DNA of 64,000 bases from Gelidibacter pelagius (GTDB lineage Bacteria > Bacteroidota > Bacteroidia > Flavobacteriales > Flavobacteriaceae), in contig NZ_JAGEVG010000001.1 of the NCBI RefSeq assembly GCF_017581925.1, positions 310,001-374,000 of the forward strand, written 5' to 3'. Numbering within the stretch: the first letter of the stretch is position 1; each line of letters starts with the position of its first letter. Positions 51,910 to 60,171 of this stretch are shown here, one piece after another. The position numbers and the translations under genes were made by a program. The notes beneath the pieces were generated by a model. The model was not told the DNA's origin and made no database searches. It was given only the letters and a program-made list of their open reading frames with translations.

Positions 51910-53229
51910 TTATTGGTTATCTTTTTTTGGAAGATAGTCAAGCTCAAGACGATGGTTTGAACTCAAATATTTTTTAGCAACATCTCTAATTTCTTCCCTT
52001 GTGACAGAACGATAGATATCAATTTCGCTGTTGATAAGGTTCACATCACCTTTTAAAAGGTAGTTGGTTGCCAAATTCGAAGCAATACCTGCAACGCTTG
52101 AGTTTGAGTTGACATATTGGTTCTCAAACTGATTTTTGAGTTTTTGGTAATCTCTTTCAGATATCAATTCATTTTGAAGTTTCACAATCTCTTCATCCAT
52201 TTCAGATAGTAAGCTGTCCAGCGACACATCCCCTAAAGGCAATGCTAAAATTGCAAATATGCTGTAATCCATTTGGCCTACGTTGATGGCCTGTGCTTGA
52301 AGAGCCATTTTCTTCTCATCTACCATTTTTTTGTAAAGGACTGAACTTTTACCTCCACTTAAGTAGCTCGAAATCATATCTAATATATAAGATTCACGTT
52401 CTTTAAATCCTGGTGTGCGGTAGGCAGCAATGACTGCTGGAATTTGAATGTTGTTGTCGTAATAATTGGCCTTTATGGTTTCAGTAATTGGTGTTTCTTT
52501 TAGGAAATTTCTTACCACGTCAGCACCCCTTGGGATGGGACCAAAATAATCCTTTACCATTTTTTTGGTTTTTGCTACATCAATATCTCCAGCAACTACT
52601 AAAACCGCATTGTTCGGTACATAGTATTTTTTGAAATAAACTTCAAACTCTTCTAAAGTAGCAGCATCTAGGTCTTCCATTTCACCAATGAGCTTTTCTT
52701 TGTAAGGATGTACTTTGAATAAGTTTTCTCCAATCGCAGCTAAGAATCCACCATAAGGAGCATTATCAAAACGCAATCGTTTTTCTTCCTTTACCACTTC
52801 ATTTTGAGTATCTACACCAATTTGATTGATGATTGGATGCATTAAACGCTCAGACTCCATCCATAAACCCAGCTCTAAATTATTAGAAGGGAAAACTTCG
52901 TAATAATAAGTTCTGTCTTGAGATGTATTGGCATTGTTGGATCCTCCGTTTGAAGAGACTATGGTAAACCATTCGCCACGACCAATATTTTCTGTACCTT
53001 CAAACAATAAATGTTCGAAAAAATGGGCAAAACCGGTGCGGCCAGGTTCATAATCTTTCCCTCCAACATCATACATGACTGAGGTAATTACTACAGGAGC
53101 TGAATTGTCTTGATGAAGAATGACGTGTAATCCGTTGTCTAAATCAAACTCTTCAAATTCAACCTGCTGTGCGTTGGCAAGAGACCCAAAAAGCAGCAAA
53201 GAGGTTAAAGAGAATAAGAATTTTTTCAT
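51910..53229 (-). CDS. M16 family zinc peptidase, catalytic subunit
   Basis: A secreted 439-residue zinc peptidase. The signal peptide is MKKFLFSLTSLLLFGSLANA. The inverted zinc motif HFFEH is seen in GRTGFAHFFEHLLFEGTENI near residue 70, and the downstream glutamate ligand in NEVVKEEKRLRFDN. The second domain includes VVAGDIDVAKTKKMVKDYFG. It lies 28 bases before the non-catalytic gene on the same strand, so the two probably form a heterodimer. The substrate, likely peptides in the periplasm or outside, is unknown. Confidence 0.88.
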   Translation of the reverse strand: MKKFLFSLTSLLLFGSLANAQQVEFEEFDLDNGLHVILHQDNSAPVVITSVMYDVGGKDYEPGRTGFAHFFEHLLFEGTENIGRGEWFTIVSSNGGSNNANTSQDRTYYYEVFPSNNLELGLWMESERLMHPIINQIGVDTQNEVVKEEKRLRFDNAPYGGFLAAIGENLFKVHPYKEKLIGEMEDLDAATLEEFEVYFKKYYVPNNAVLVVAGDIDVAKTKKMVKDYFGPIPRGADVVRNFLKETPITETIKANYYDNNIQIPAVIAAYRTPGFKERESYILDMISSYLSGGKSSVLYKKMVDEKKMALQAQAINVGQMDYSIFAILALPLGDVSLDSLLSEMDEEIVKLQNELISERDYQKLKNQFENQYVNSNSSVAGIASNLATNYLLKGDVNLINSEIDIYRSVTREEIRDVAKKYLSSNHRLELDYLPKKDNQ

Positions 53230-53417
53230 TGTGTGTTTTTTTAATTAGTTATTGTATACCATAAGTAACCTTAAGTGAACATTTGTTACAAATTCCAACA
53301 AAAATAAGAAATGATTACGCCAATTGGGTAGGCACGACAAAAAATAAGCATGAAATATTGTTATAATAAAGATTTTTTCACGAATTTTAAGATTCGAAAG
53401 TTTAAAACACGCATTTT

Positions 53418-53906
53418 ATGAATAGATCCTTATCAGTAGCCTTAAAATATGGGGTGCTTGTTGCCGTTAGTCTAATTGCTTATTTCCTGATTTTGAGATT
53501 GTTTAATTTGCATGATCAACCATGGTTTCGTTTAGCCAATGGTCTCTTTATGGCTGCAGGGATTTACTTTGCCATCAAGTCTTACAAGTTTAAGTACAAT
53601 GCTGAATTCACTTATGTAGATGGTTTTAAAACGGGTTTACTTACTGGATTTATTGCCACGGGATGCTTCATTATTTTTATGGCTATCTATATGTTCCATC
53701 TCGATACGGGCTTTCCCGAAACCATTTTAAAGAATTGGTTTGACAATACGGAGCGCGGCGGTGGTATTTTAATTATTATTATCTTAATGGAAGGGCTCGC
53801 CTCAACTGCCGTATTGACTCTGACTTGGATGCAAATCTTCAAGAAAAGCCAACATGTTGGGCAACAGGAGCGTATTGGTGATAATTCCCAAGAAGATAAA
53901 AGCTAA
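53418..53906 (+). CDS. DUF4199 family membrane protein
   Basis: A 162-residue inner-membrane protein with about four hydrophobic helices (VSLIAYFLILRLF, GLFMAAGIYFAIKSYKF, GLLTGFIATGCFIIFMAIY and IIIILMEGLASTAVLTLTW). The arrangement matches the DUF4199 family common in Bacteroidetes. Function unknown. The conserved DGFKTGLLTGF segment between helices is typical. Confidence 0.78.
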   Translation: MNRSLSVALKYGVLVAVSLIAYFLILRLFNLHDQPWFRLANGLFMAAGIYFAIKSYKFKYNAEFTYVDGFKTGLLTGFIATGCFIIFMAIYMFHLDTGFPETILKNWFDNTERGGGILIIIILMEGLASTAVLTLTWMQIFKKSQHVGQQERIGDNSQEDKS

Positions 53907-53945
53907 GATTAACTTTATTCTGACGTCGATAAGTCAATCAAACCA

Positions 53946-55190
53946 TTGAATCAAAGCCTCATTCATTACGGAATCGTAATATCCAATTCTGTTGATAAAA
54001 AAGCTTTTATACATCATGTATTATCCAAAAAATGTATAGGTGCTTTGGGCATATTTAATGCTTATGATGGCGTGTTGTTTTCTGATTTGGCAATTGCCGA
54101 GTTCATAGAAAAGGAGCACAGACACCACACTATTGAAATTACAACATCAGAAAATAGACCGTTGCGCACTTTTTCTTCGGGAGAGCGACGAAAGCTTTTC
54201 TTAGAATATTGCTTGGCCCAAAATCCCGACTATATTATTTTTGACAATCCCTTTGACCATCTGGATCAACAATCGAGAATAGAGCTGCACCATCAACTTT
54301 TCAAGTTGTCGCATTCCATTTCGATACTTCAGTTGTCCCACCAAAAGGAAAACTTACTATCATTCATAAAACATAGAGGTTCTGTGTCTGAAAGCTCATT
54401 TGTGGTGTCTGAGATTAATAAACTAATTGAACCTCAAATAATTAAGTATAAATCAGATTTTCCGAGTTCATTAGTATCTTTCAAAGAGACTTATGAAACC
54501 CTCATAAAATTTCACCAAATTTCTGTAAATTATGAGGAGCAGACAATTGTCAAAAATATTTCATGGGAAGTTAATCATGGGGAATTTTGGCAATTAATTG
54601 GACCTAATGGCTCAGGCAAGAGCACCCTGTTATCTTTAATTACTGGAGACAATCCGAAAGCCTTTGGACAGGATATCACTATTTTCGACAGAAAGAAAGG
54701 AAGTGGTGAAAGTGTATGGGACATCAAAAGGAAAATAGGTTATTTTTCGACTCATCTAACCGAGTTGTTTAAAAGAAACCATACGGTCGAACAGATGGTT
54801 CTGTCAGGTTTTTTCGATTCTATTGGTTTATATGTAAAGCCCAGTGGGTTACAACAACAAAAGGCCTTACAATGGCTTGATGTCATTGAAATGAGGCATT
54901 TAAAAAGCAACTACTTCAATAGACTAAGCCTAGGACAACAACGTTTGGTATTAATTGTTAGAGCATTAATTAAGCAGCCACCCTTATTGATTTTGGACGA
55001 ACCTTTTGAAGGTCTTGATATAGAAAACACAGCCCTGGTATCTCAATTGATCAATAGCTTGGTTGAAAATTCCGAGATTACGATCATCTACGTCTCCCAT
55101 ACTGTTGAAAAGACATTGGCACCGTCTCATATTTATGAATTGATTCCTACTCAAGATGGTTCTATTGGGCAATTGAAATTAGAGGGTTAA
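53946..55190 (+). CDS. Two-domain ABC ATPase with degenerate first half
   Basis: A 414-residue cytoplasmic protein with two ABC nucleotide-binding halves. The C-terminal half is complete: Walker A QLIGPNGSGKSTLLSLITG near residue 222, signature LSLGQQRLVLIVRAL, Walker B LLILDEPFEGLD and the switch histidine in IYVSHTVEK. The N-terminal half lacks a Walker A loop but keeps a signature-like FSSGERRKLFLEYCLAQ and a Walker B-like YIIFDNPFDHLD. That resembles ModF-type double ATPases. The start is TTG (53946); no ATG lies close. No permease is adjacent. Confidence 0.75.
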   Translation: MNQSLIHYGIVISNSVDKKAFIHHVLSKKCIGALGIFNAYDGVLFSDLAIAEFIEKEHRHHTIEITTSENRPLRTFSSGERRKLFLEYCLAQNPDYIIFDNPFDHLDQQSRIELHHQLFKLSHSISILQLSHQKENLLSFIKHRGSVSESSFVVSEINKLIEPQIIKYKSDFPSSLVSFKETYETLIKFHQISVNYEEQTIVKNISWEVNHGEFWQLIGPNGSGKSTLLSLITGDNPKAFGQDITIFDRKKGSGESVWDIKRKIGYFSTHLTELFKRNHTVEQMVLSGFFDSIGLYVKPSGLQQQKALQWLDVIEMRHLKSNYFNRLSLGQQRLVLIVRALIKQPPLLILDEPFEGLDIENTALVSQLINSLVENSEITIIYVSHTVEKTLAPSHIYELIPTQDGSIGQLKLEG

Positions 55191-55309
55191 TTTGGTTTTT
55201 TAAGGAAATTCAATACTTTCGAAAAATAGGAATTTTAGGTTCCATAATATTAAAAGTCGTCATCTTTCTCCAATTAAGGGCAAATATTCCGTTCTGTCGT
55301 TAAAAAACG

Positions 55310-55340
55310 TTTGTAGATTAATTATTTAGGTGTATATTTG
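55310..55340 (+). promoter_or_regulatory. Promoter of rplU-rpmA
   Basis: TTTG at 55310-55313, 19 bases, then TATATTTG at 55333-55340: a near-ideal Bacteroidetes promoter 44 bases before the rplU start. Confidence 0.85.
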
Positions 55341-55383
55341 CACCCATTTTATAATAAAAATTAACTAATTTAAACGTTACGCT

Positions 55384-56166
55384 ATGTACGCAATTGTAGA
55401 GATAGCAGGGCAACAATTCAAAGTTGAAAAAGACCAGAAAGTGTTTGTTCACCGTTTAGCAACAGAAGAAGGAAAGACAGTGTCTTTCGATAATGTTCTT
55501 TTGATTGGTGATGGTGATAAATTTACTTTAGGCGCCCCAGCTATAGACGGAGCTCAAGTAGGAGCAAAAGTCTTAAGTCACCTTAAAGGTGATAAAGTTA
55601 TCGTTTTCAAGAAGAAAAGACGTAAAGGTTACCGTGTGAAAAACGGACACCGTCAAGCCCTTACTGAAATCGTTATTGAAAGCATTGTTGCTTCGGGAGC
55701 TGTTAAGGCAACCAAAGAGACAGCTAAAGCCGACAAAACTGTAAAAGCTAAACCTGCTAAGGCAGAAAAGCCAGCAAAAGCTGAGAAAGCTGCACCAGTT
55801 AAAGAGGCAAAAAAAGTAGAACCTAATAAAACTGCTAAAAAAGAAGTTGAAGTCAGTGAGAATTTAGTAACTCGTGCAGAGCACAGAGCGGAAGATGCTA
55901 ACGTTGAAATCAACATTGACAAAGTACTTCACAGTATTGGAACTGCGTTAAAGGCAGATGCTGATGATCTGAAATTGATCAACGGAATCGGTCCTGTTTA
56001 CGAAGAAAAGCTCAATGAATTAGGTATTTATACTTTTGAGCAAATCAGCAAATTAAAAGCTGCTGATAGAGAGGAACTTTCAGCAATCGACGGAATCACA
56101 CGTGAGAAAATCGAATCTGATGAGTGGGTAAAACAAGCAAAAGCTTTGTTGAAAGACAAAAAATAA
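55384..56166 (+). CDS. rplU: Ribosomal protein L21 with C-terminal extension
   Basis: Large-subunit protein L21. The first 100 residues are canonical (MYAIVEIAGQQFKVEKDQKV ... KKRRKGYRVKNGHRQALTEI). They are followed by an alanine/lysine-rich linker of about 60 residues (repeats of AKAEK, AKPAKAEK) and a C-terminal 75-residue domain. That domain, DDLKLINGIGPVYEEKLNEL, GIYTFEQISKLKAADREELS, AIDGITREKIES, resembles a helix-hairpin-helix domain. L21 alone is 100-105 residues, so the extension more than doubles it; this form is known from Flavobacteria. Rich in lysine and alanine. Confidence 0.93.
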   Translation: MYAIVEIAGQQFKVEKDQKVFVHRLATEEGKTVSFDNVLLIGDGDKFTLGAPAIDGAQVGAKVLSHLKGDKVIVFKKKRRKGYRVKNGHRQALTEIVIESIVASGAVKATKETAKADKTVKAKPAKAEKPAKAEKAAPVKEAKKVEPNKTAKKEVEVSENLVTRAEHRAEDANVEINIDKVLHSIGTALKADADDLKLINGIGPVYEEKLNELGIYTFEQISKLKAADREELSAIDGITREKIESDEWVKQAKALLKDKK

Positions 56167-56178
56167 TATAATAACCTG

Positions 56179-56195
56179 TCTGCCGATACGGCAGA
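56179..56195 (+). repeat. Palindrome between rplU and rpmA
   Basis: TCTGCCG-ATA-CGGCAGA, 7-bp stem, loop ATA, 13 bases after the rplU stop. Part of a dispersed CCTGTCTGCCG-type repeat family; could act as RNA-processing hairpin. Confidence 0.65.
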
Positions 56196-56214
56196 TATTT
56201 AAAACCTTAAGACA

Positions 56215-56475
56215 ATGGCTCATAAAAAAGGAGTTGGTAGTTCTAAAAACGGTAGAGACTCAGAATCGAAACGCCTTGGTGTGAAGATTTATGGTGGTCA
56301 AGCTGCTATTGCTGGAAATATCATCGTAAGACAAAGAGGCTATACACATCACCCAGGTGAAAATGTGTATGGTGGAAAAGATCACACTTTGCATGCACAA
56401 GTTGATGGTCTAGTGAAATTCACAAAGAAAAAAGACAATAGGTCTTATGTATCAATTGAACCGTTTGAGGTTTAA
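56215..56475 (+). CDS. rpmA: Ribosomal protein L27
   Basis: Large-subunit protein L27, at the peptidyl-transferase centre. The N-terminus [31 protein letters not shown] is canonical. The 86-residue length is normal. It follows rplU by 48 bases with a hairpin between them, and forms the usual rplU-rpmA pair. Confidence 0.97.
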   Translation: MAHKKGVGSSKNGRDSESKRLGVKIYGGQAAIAGNIIVRQRGYTHHPGENVYGGKDHTLHAQVDGLVKFTKKKDNRSYVSIEPFEV

Positions 56476-56500
56476 TTGTTATAGATTCTTTAAATACCTA

Positions 56501-56530
56501 AAAACCCTTTCTGATAACAGAGAGGGTTTT
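56501..56530 (+). terminator. Terminator after rpmA
   Basis: A 13-bp stem AAAACCCTTTCTG / CAGAGAGGGTTTT with one T-G wobble, 26 bases after the rpmA stop, with T-rich tail. A CCTGATA/TATCGGG palindrome lies further at 56552-56567. Confidence 0.8.
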
Positions 56531-56592
56531 TTGCATTCAGACCTTTACGATCCTGATAGTTATCGGGAAGAAACCTGTGAGGCCTCTTTGTA

Positions 56593-58362
56593 CTATATAA
56601 TCTCCATCTTCTTCAATAAGAAGCTGGCATTCATGTTTTTACAAACGCCGGTTTTAAACGTATAATCAAAATAGAGTTCGTTATTAATGATTTCTGCATC
56701 AAAATAGTAATTTTTCACTTCTTCGAGTTCTTTTTCAATTTCACACAAACTTAAATCGTGGGTAGCAATGATTCCCGTAGCATGTGATGCGACTAATTTT
56801 TCAACAAATTTGCGGGATCCGATAGCTTTGTCGGTACTATTCGTGCCTTTTAAAATTTCGTCCAAGATGATAAAATAGGATTCTTTTTGAATCTCATCAA
56901 CGATGAATTTTAAACGTGTCAATTCTGAAAAGAAATAAGAACTATCGTCCGTTAGAGAATCGCTGGTACGCATGCTTGTAATCAGTTTTACAGGATTGTA
57001 TTCACTTGTGGTTGCACAAACGGGTAGGCCAACATTCGCCATAACGATATGAAGCGAAACGGTTCTTAAGAAGGTACTTTTGCCGGCCATATTGGCGCCT
57101 GTAACAATAAAGAATTGTTCGTTATCAATTGTTAAATCATTATCAACTCGCTTTTCAGGTTTTAGTAAAGGATGGCCTAACTCTGTTGCCTTGATAACGT
57201 GTCCATCAGTCGTGATTTTCGGAAAAACATATTGGGGATGATTGAAGGCGTAATTTCCCAAACTATTATAAGCATCAAAAAAGGAAACGACCTCAAACCA
57301 ATCTTCAACTTTGTCTTTATAAGCGGCAAGCCATTGTTCCACTTTATAACTGTTCTTTAAATCAGTCAGAAAGAACCCATTCCCAAAAATGGCCGAAATA
57401 AAATTGTTCCGATTATCCAAGGCATCTAAAGCTTTGGATAGTTTCGTGAAAATCACCGATGCTTTTTCCGATTCGGATTGAATGTATTTTTGCTTTTTAG
57501 ATAACGATTCGGAACTGAAAACCTCATTTTCAATTTGTTTCAACAGCAAAGTGTACTGCCTGAAGGTTTCTTTGACTTTTTCTGTATGGAAAGATAGCTC
57601 GTTGACTTTCTTTAAATATATACCTGTAATACCCAATCCTAAAAGTAGCCAATACCCCAAAAAACCAATACTTAGGACTTCCAAAAAGAACAACGAGAAC
57701 ATGATGATGGTTCCTCCCAAAAAGACGTATGGAAGCCATTTCATCACTTTTGGTATAAATGTTTTATGATTTTTAAGCCAACTGATAATTGAAGTGGCAG
57801 ATGTTTCCACTTTTATCAGACTTGCGGTTGCTGAATAGAGTTGGCGCCATTCGGGTTTTGAAGCCAGTTCTTTGATGGCTTCTTGTCGTTGAGCAATATG
57901 TTCTATATTGTTGGCTTTAAGGGCGTCCGAAAGTTGCTGAGTCCCCTCATTGATTACAGTTCTGTTAACAAATTGAAAAAACGATCCACGTCCAAATAAG
58001 TCAATATCTAAACTATAAAAGTGTAAAGGATCTTGAAAGGCCAGACCTGGATCTCGATCATGAAACTTGCCTGAACTGAAATCGAGCTCCGATCGATTAA
58101 TAGCTGTCAAGGCCAATTTTAATTGCCGTTGGGCTTTAATGTCGGTGTATTTAGATAATAGTATTACAAAAATGAGAATTCCGGCCAAAGTTATCCCTGC
58201 TGCGAGTTGCCACTTGGAAAATGTAAAGTAAATACCTAAAGAAGTGATAATAAACACCAACACCCGTAAGGTACTGAGGAGGGTCATCTTTTTATATAAG
58301 GCATTCGCTTCAGCATGGTAGCGCTCAACGTTTTGATGGTAATAGGTATTGGGATGGTCCAT
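56593..58362 (-). CDS. MutS-related membrane ATPase
   Basis: A 589-residue protein with the MutS ATPase core but no mismatch-binding domain. Two membrane regions come first, at about residues 30-70 (VLVFIITSLGIYFTFSKW) and 205-250 (FLGGTIIMFSLFFLEVLSIG, GLGITGIYL). The MutS lever/clamp region is partial. The ATPase has FIVTGANMAGKSTFLRTVSL (Walker A), STEYN-SMRTSDSLTDDSSYF and Walker B YFIILDEILKGTNSTDKAIG, then ATHDLSLCEIE. This is the membrane-linked MutS-like family of Bacteroidetes, of unknown function, not classical MutS. Confidence 0.82.
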   Translation of the reverse strand: MDHPNTYYHQNVERYHAEANALYKKMTLLSTLRVLVFIITSLGIYFTFSKWQLAAGITLAGILIFVILLSKYTDIKAQRQLKLALTAINRSELDFSSGKFHDRDPGLAFQDPLHFYSLDIDLFGRGSFFQFVNRTVINEGTQQLSDALKANNIEHIAQRQEAIKELASKPEWRQLYSATASLIKVETSATSIISWLKNHKTFIPKVMKWLPYVFLGGTIIMFSLFFLEVLSIGFLGYWLLLGLGITGIYLKKVNELSFHTEKVKETFRQYTLLLKQIENEVFSSESLSKKQKYIQSESEKASVIFTKLSKALDALDNRNNFISAIFGNGFFLTDLKNSYKVEQWLAAYKDKVEDWFEVVSFFDAYNSLGNYAFNHPQYVFPKITTDGHVIKATELGHPLLKPEKRVDNDLTIDNEQFFIVTGANMAGKSTFLRTVSLHIVMANVGLPVCATTSEYNPVKLITSMRTSDSLTDDSSYFFSELTRLKFIVDEIQKESYFIILDEILKGTNSTDKAIGSRKFVEKLVASHATGIIATHDLSLCEIEKELEEVKNYYFDAEIINNELYFDYTFKTGVCKNMNASFLLKKMEII

Positions 58363-58378
58363 ACTTTAAAAGTTTAAT

Positions 58379-59311
58379 TTAAAAGCGCATTGTATCTAAT
58401 GTGCTGAAAATTGAAATTATTGTTTTTACCGCGCTTTTATAAAATTCCTGATGGACATTTTCAAAAACATCAGTCGGTTTATGGTAGTCTTTATGGTCTT
58501 CTACACCGAAGTATAAAAAGGGAATATTTTTTTGATGAAACGGCGCATGATCTGAAGACATCGTCCAGTTTGCTAAACCATCGTTACCATCATGACCCAT
58601 TAACAGTGTCAACTCTTCAGGGTTTTTAAAGTTTGAAATCGCCCTTTTTAAGGTGTTGTTAAACGCTGTTCCAACGACATAAAGTTCGTTTTTATCGTTG
58701 CGACTAATCATGTCCATATTTATATTCAGCTTGATATTTTCTAAGGGCACGATGGAATGGTCAATAAAATGGCGGGAGCCTGAAAGACCCAGTTCTTCTG
58801 CATCAAATGCAGCTAGAATAACCGAATGTTCTGGCGGATGGGTTTCGAAATATTCTGCAAAGGCAAATAGTGCCGCTACCCCAGAGGCGTTATCATCAGC
58901 ACCATTATAAATTTGATTGTTTTTTATGCCTTCATGGTCATAATGCGCACTGATTACAATATAGTCTTCAGGATGTTTTGAGCCTTTAACATAACCCAAA
59001 ATATTAATGCCTGAATACGATTTTCCTCTGGAAACAAATGAAAATGATTGTTGATAATCCTTCGTGAAGGGTATTACATTTAGACTTTCATATTTTTTAA
59101 TGATGTATTTTTTTGCTTTTTCTGCACCTGCAGTGCCTGTGCGTCGGCCTTGAAATGCGTCAGAAGACAAGGTTTTAAGCTGATAAATCAAACTGTCCGT
59201 ATTAAAAGGAAACTGTGCTTCAAGAGTGTTTGCTGGCTTAAGTTCCTGTGCGGTTGAAACGGCAGTAAAACCAAAAAACGCAAAAATTGTAAGCCATAAA
59301 ATGTGCTTCAT
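58379..59311 (-). CDS. M28 family zinc peptidase
   Basis: A secreted 310-residue zinc aminopeptidase-like enzyme. The signal peptide is MKHILWLTIFAFFGFTAVSTAQ. Zinc ligands appear as ISAHYDHEGI, YNGADDNASGVAALFAFAEY and AFDAEELGLSGSRHF (catalytic Glu), then NMDMISRNDKNELYVV and SSDHAPFHQKNIPFLYFGVEDH (last His). The pattern is that of M28 (peptidase or glutaminyl-cyclase relatives). It lies 16 bases upstream of the MutS-like gene on the same strand. Confidence 0.88.
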   Translation of the reverse strand: MKHILWLTIFAFFGFTAVSTAQELKPANTLEAQFPFNTDSLIYQLKTLSSDAFQGRRTGTAGAEKAKKYIIKKYESLNVIPFTKDYQQSFSFVSRGKSYSGINILGYVKGSKHPEDYIVISAHYDHEGIKNNQIYNGADDNASGVAALFAFAEYFETHPPEHSVILAAFDAEELGLSGSRHFIDHSIVPLENIKLNINMDMISRNDKNELYVVGTAFNNTLKRAISNFKNPEELTLLMGHDGNDGLANWTMSSDHAPFHQKNIPFLYFGVEDHKDYHKPTDVFENVHQEFYKSAVKTIISIFSTLDTMRF

Positions 59312-59413
59312 AGTAGAGGGGAATTAAAATATAAAGAAACAAAAAATCCCAATAATGAATTGGGATTTTGTGAGTTTTTAACGCCTTCTCTTTTTATGAA
59401 GGTTTTGAAGATA

Positions 59414-60160
59414 TTATCCTTTTAAGCTCGCCGCCAAATATTCGCGGTTCATGCGTGCAATATATTCGAGTGAAATTCCTTTAGGGCACTCTACTTCACA
59501 GGCACCAGTATTAGTACAGTTACCAAATCCTTCTTCATCCATTTGCTTCACCATGTTGAGAACACGTTCTGTAGCTTCAACTTTACCTTGCGGCAATAGA
59601 GCAAACTGAGAGACTTTAGCAGCGACAAACAACATAGCCGAAGAGTTTTTACAACTCGCCACACAGGCACCACAACCAATACAGGTAGCTGCTTCAAATG
59701 CTTCATCAGCATCATGCTTGTTGATAGGGATGGTATTGGCATCAATGGTATTTCCAGAGGTGTTTACTGAAATAAATCCACCTGCATGTTGCACACGTTC
59801 GAATGAGCTTCTGTCAACGACCAAATCTTTAATTACCGGAAATGCGTTGGCTCTGAAAGGTTCAATAAAGATCGTATCGCCATCTTTAAACATACGCATA
59901 TGTAATTGACAGGTAGTAATCCCTTTATCAGGTCCGTGTGGTTCACCATTAATATGAAGTGAGCACATGCCGCAAATACCTTCACGACAATCGTGATCAA
60001 ATGCCACAGGTTCATCACCTTTATTGATTAATTCTTCGTTTAAAATGTCCAACATTTCCAAGAATGACATATCGCCATCAATTCCATCGATTGGGTAATC
60101 GACTATTTTTCCTTTTGTATCGGCGTTTTTTTGACGCCATATTTTTAAAGTTAATTTCAT
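59414..60160 (-). CDS. sdhB: Succinate dehydrogenase/fumarate reductase iron-sulfur subunit
   Basis: It passes electrons from the flavoprotein to the quinone pocket through three iron-sulfur clusters. The [2Fe-2S] cysteines are in [16 protein letters not shown] plus the later TTCQLHM. The [4Fe-4S]/[3Fe-4S] ligands are [14 protein letters not shown] and [17 protein letters not shown]. The 248-residue length fits the Bacteroidetes form. It follows sdhA by 11 bases, last of the sdhCAB operon. Confidence 0.93.
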   Translation of the reverse strand: MKLTLKIWRQKNADTKGKIVDYPIDGIDGDMSFLEMLDILNEELINKGDEPVAFDHDCREGICGMCSLHINGEPHGPDKGITTCQLHMRMFKDGDTIFIEPFRANAFPVIKDLVVDRSSFERVQHAGGFISVNTSGNTIDANTIPINKHDADEAFEAATCIGCGACVASCKNSSAMLFVAAKVSQFALLPQGKVEATERVLNMVKQMDEEGFGNCTNTGACEVECPKGISLEYIARMNREYLAASLKG

Positions 60161-60171
60161 AACGTTCCTTC

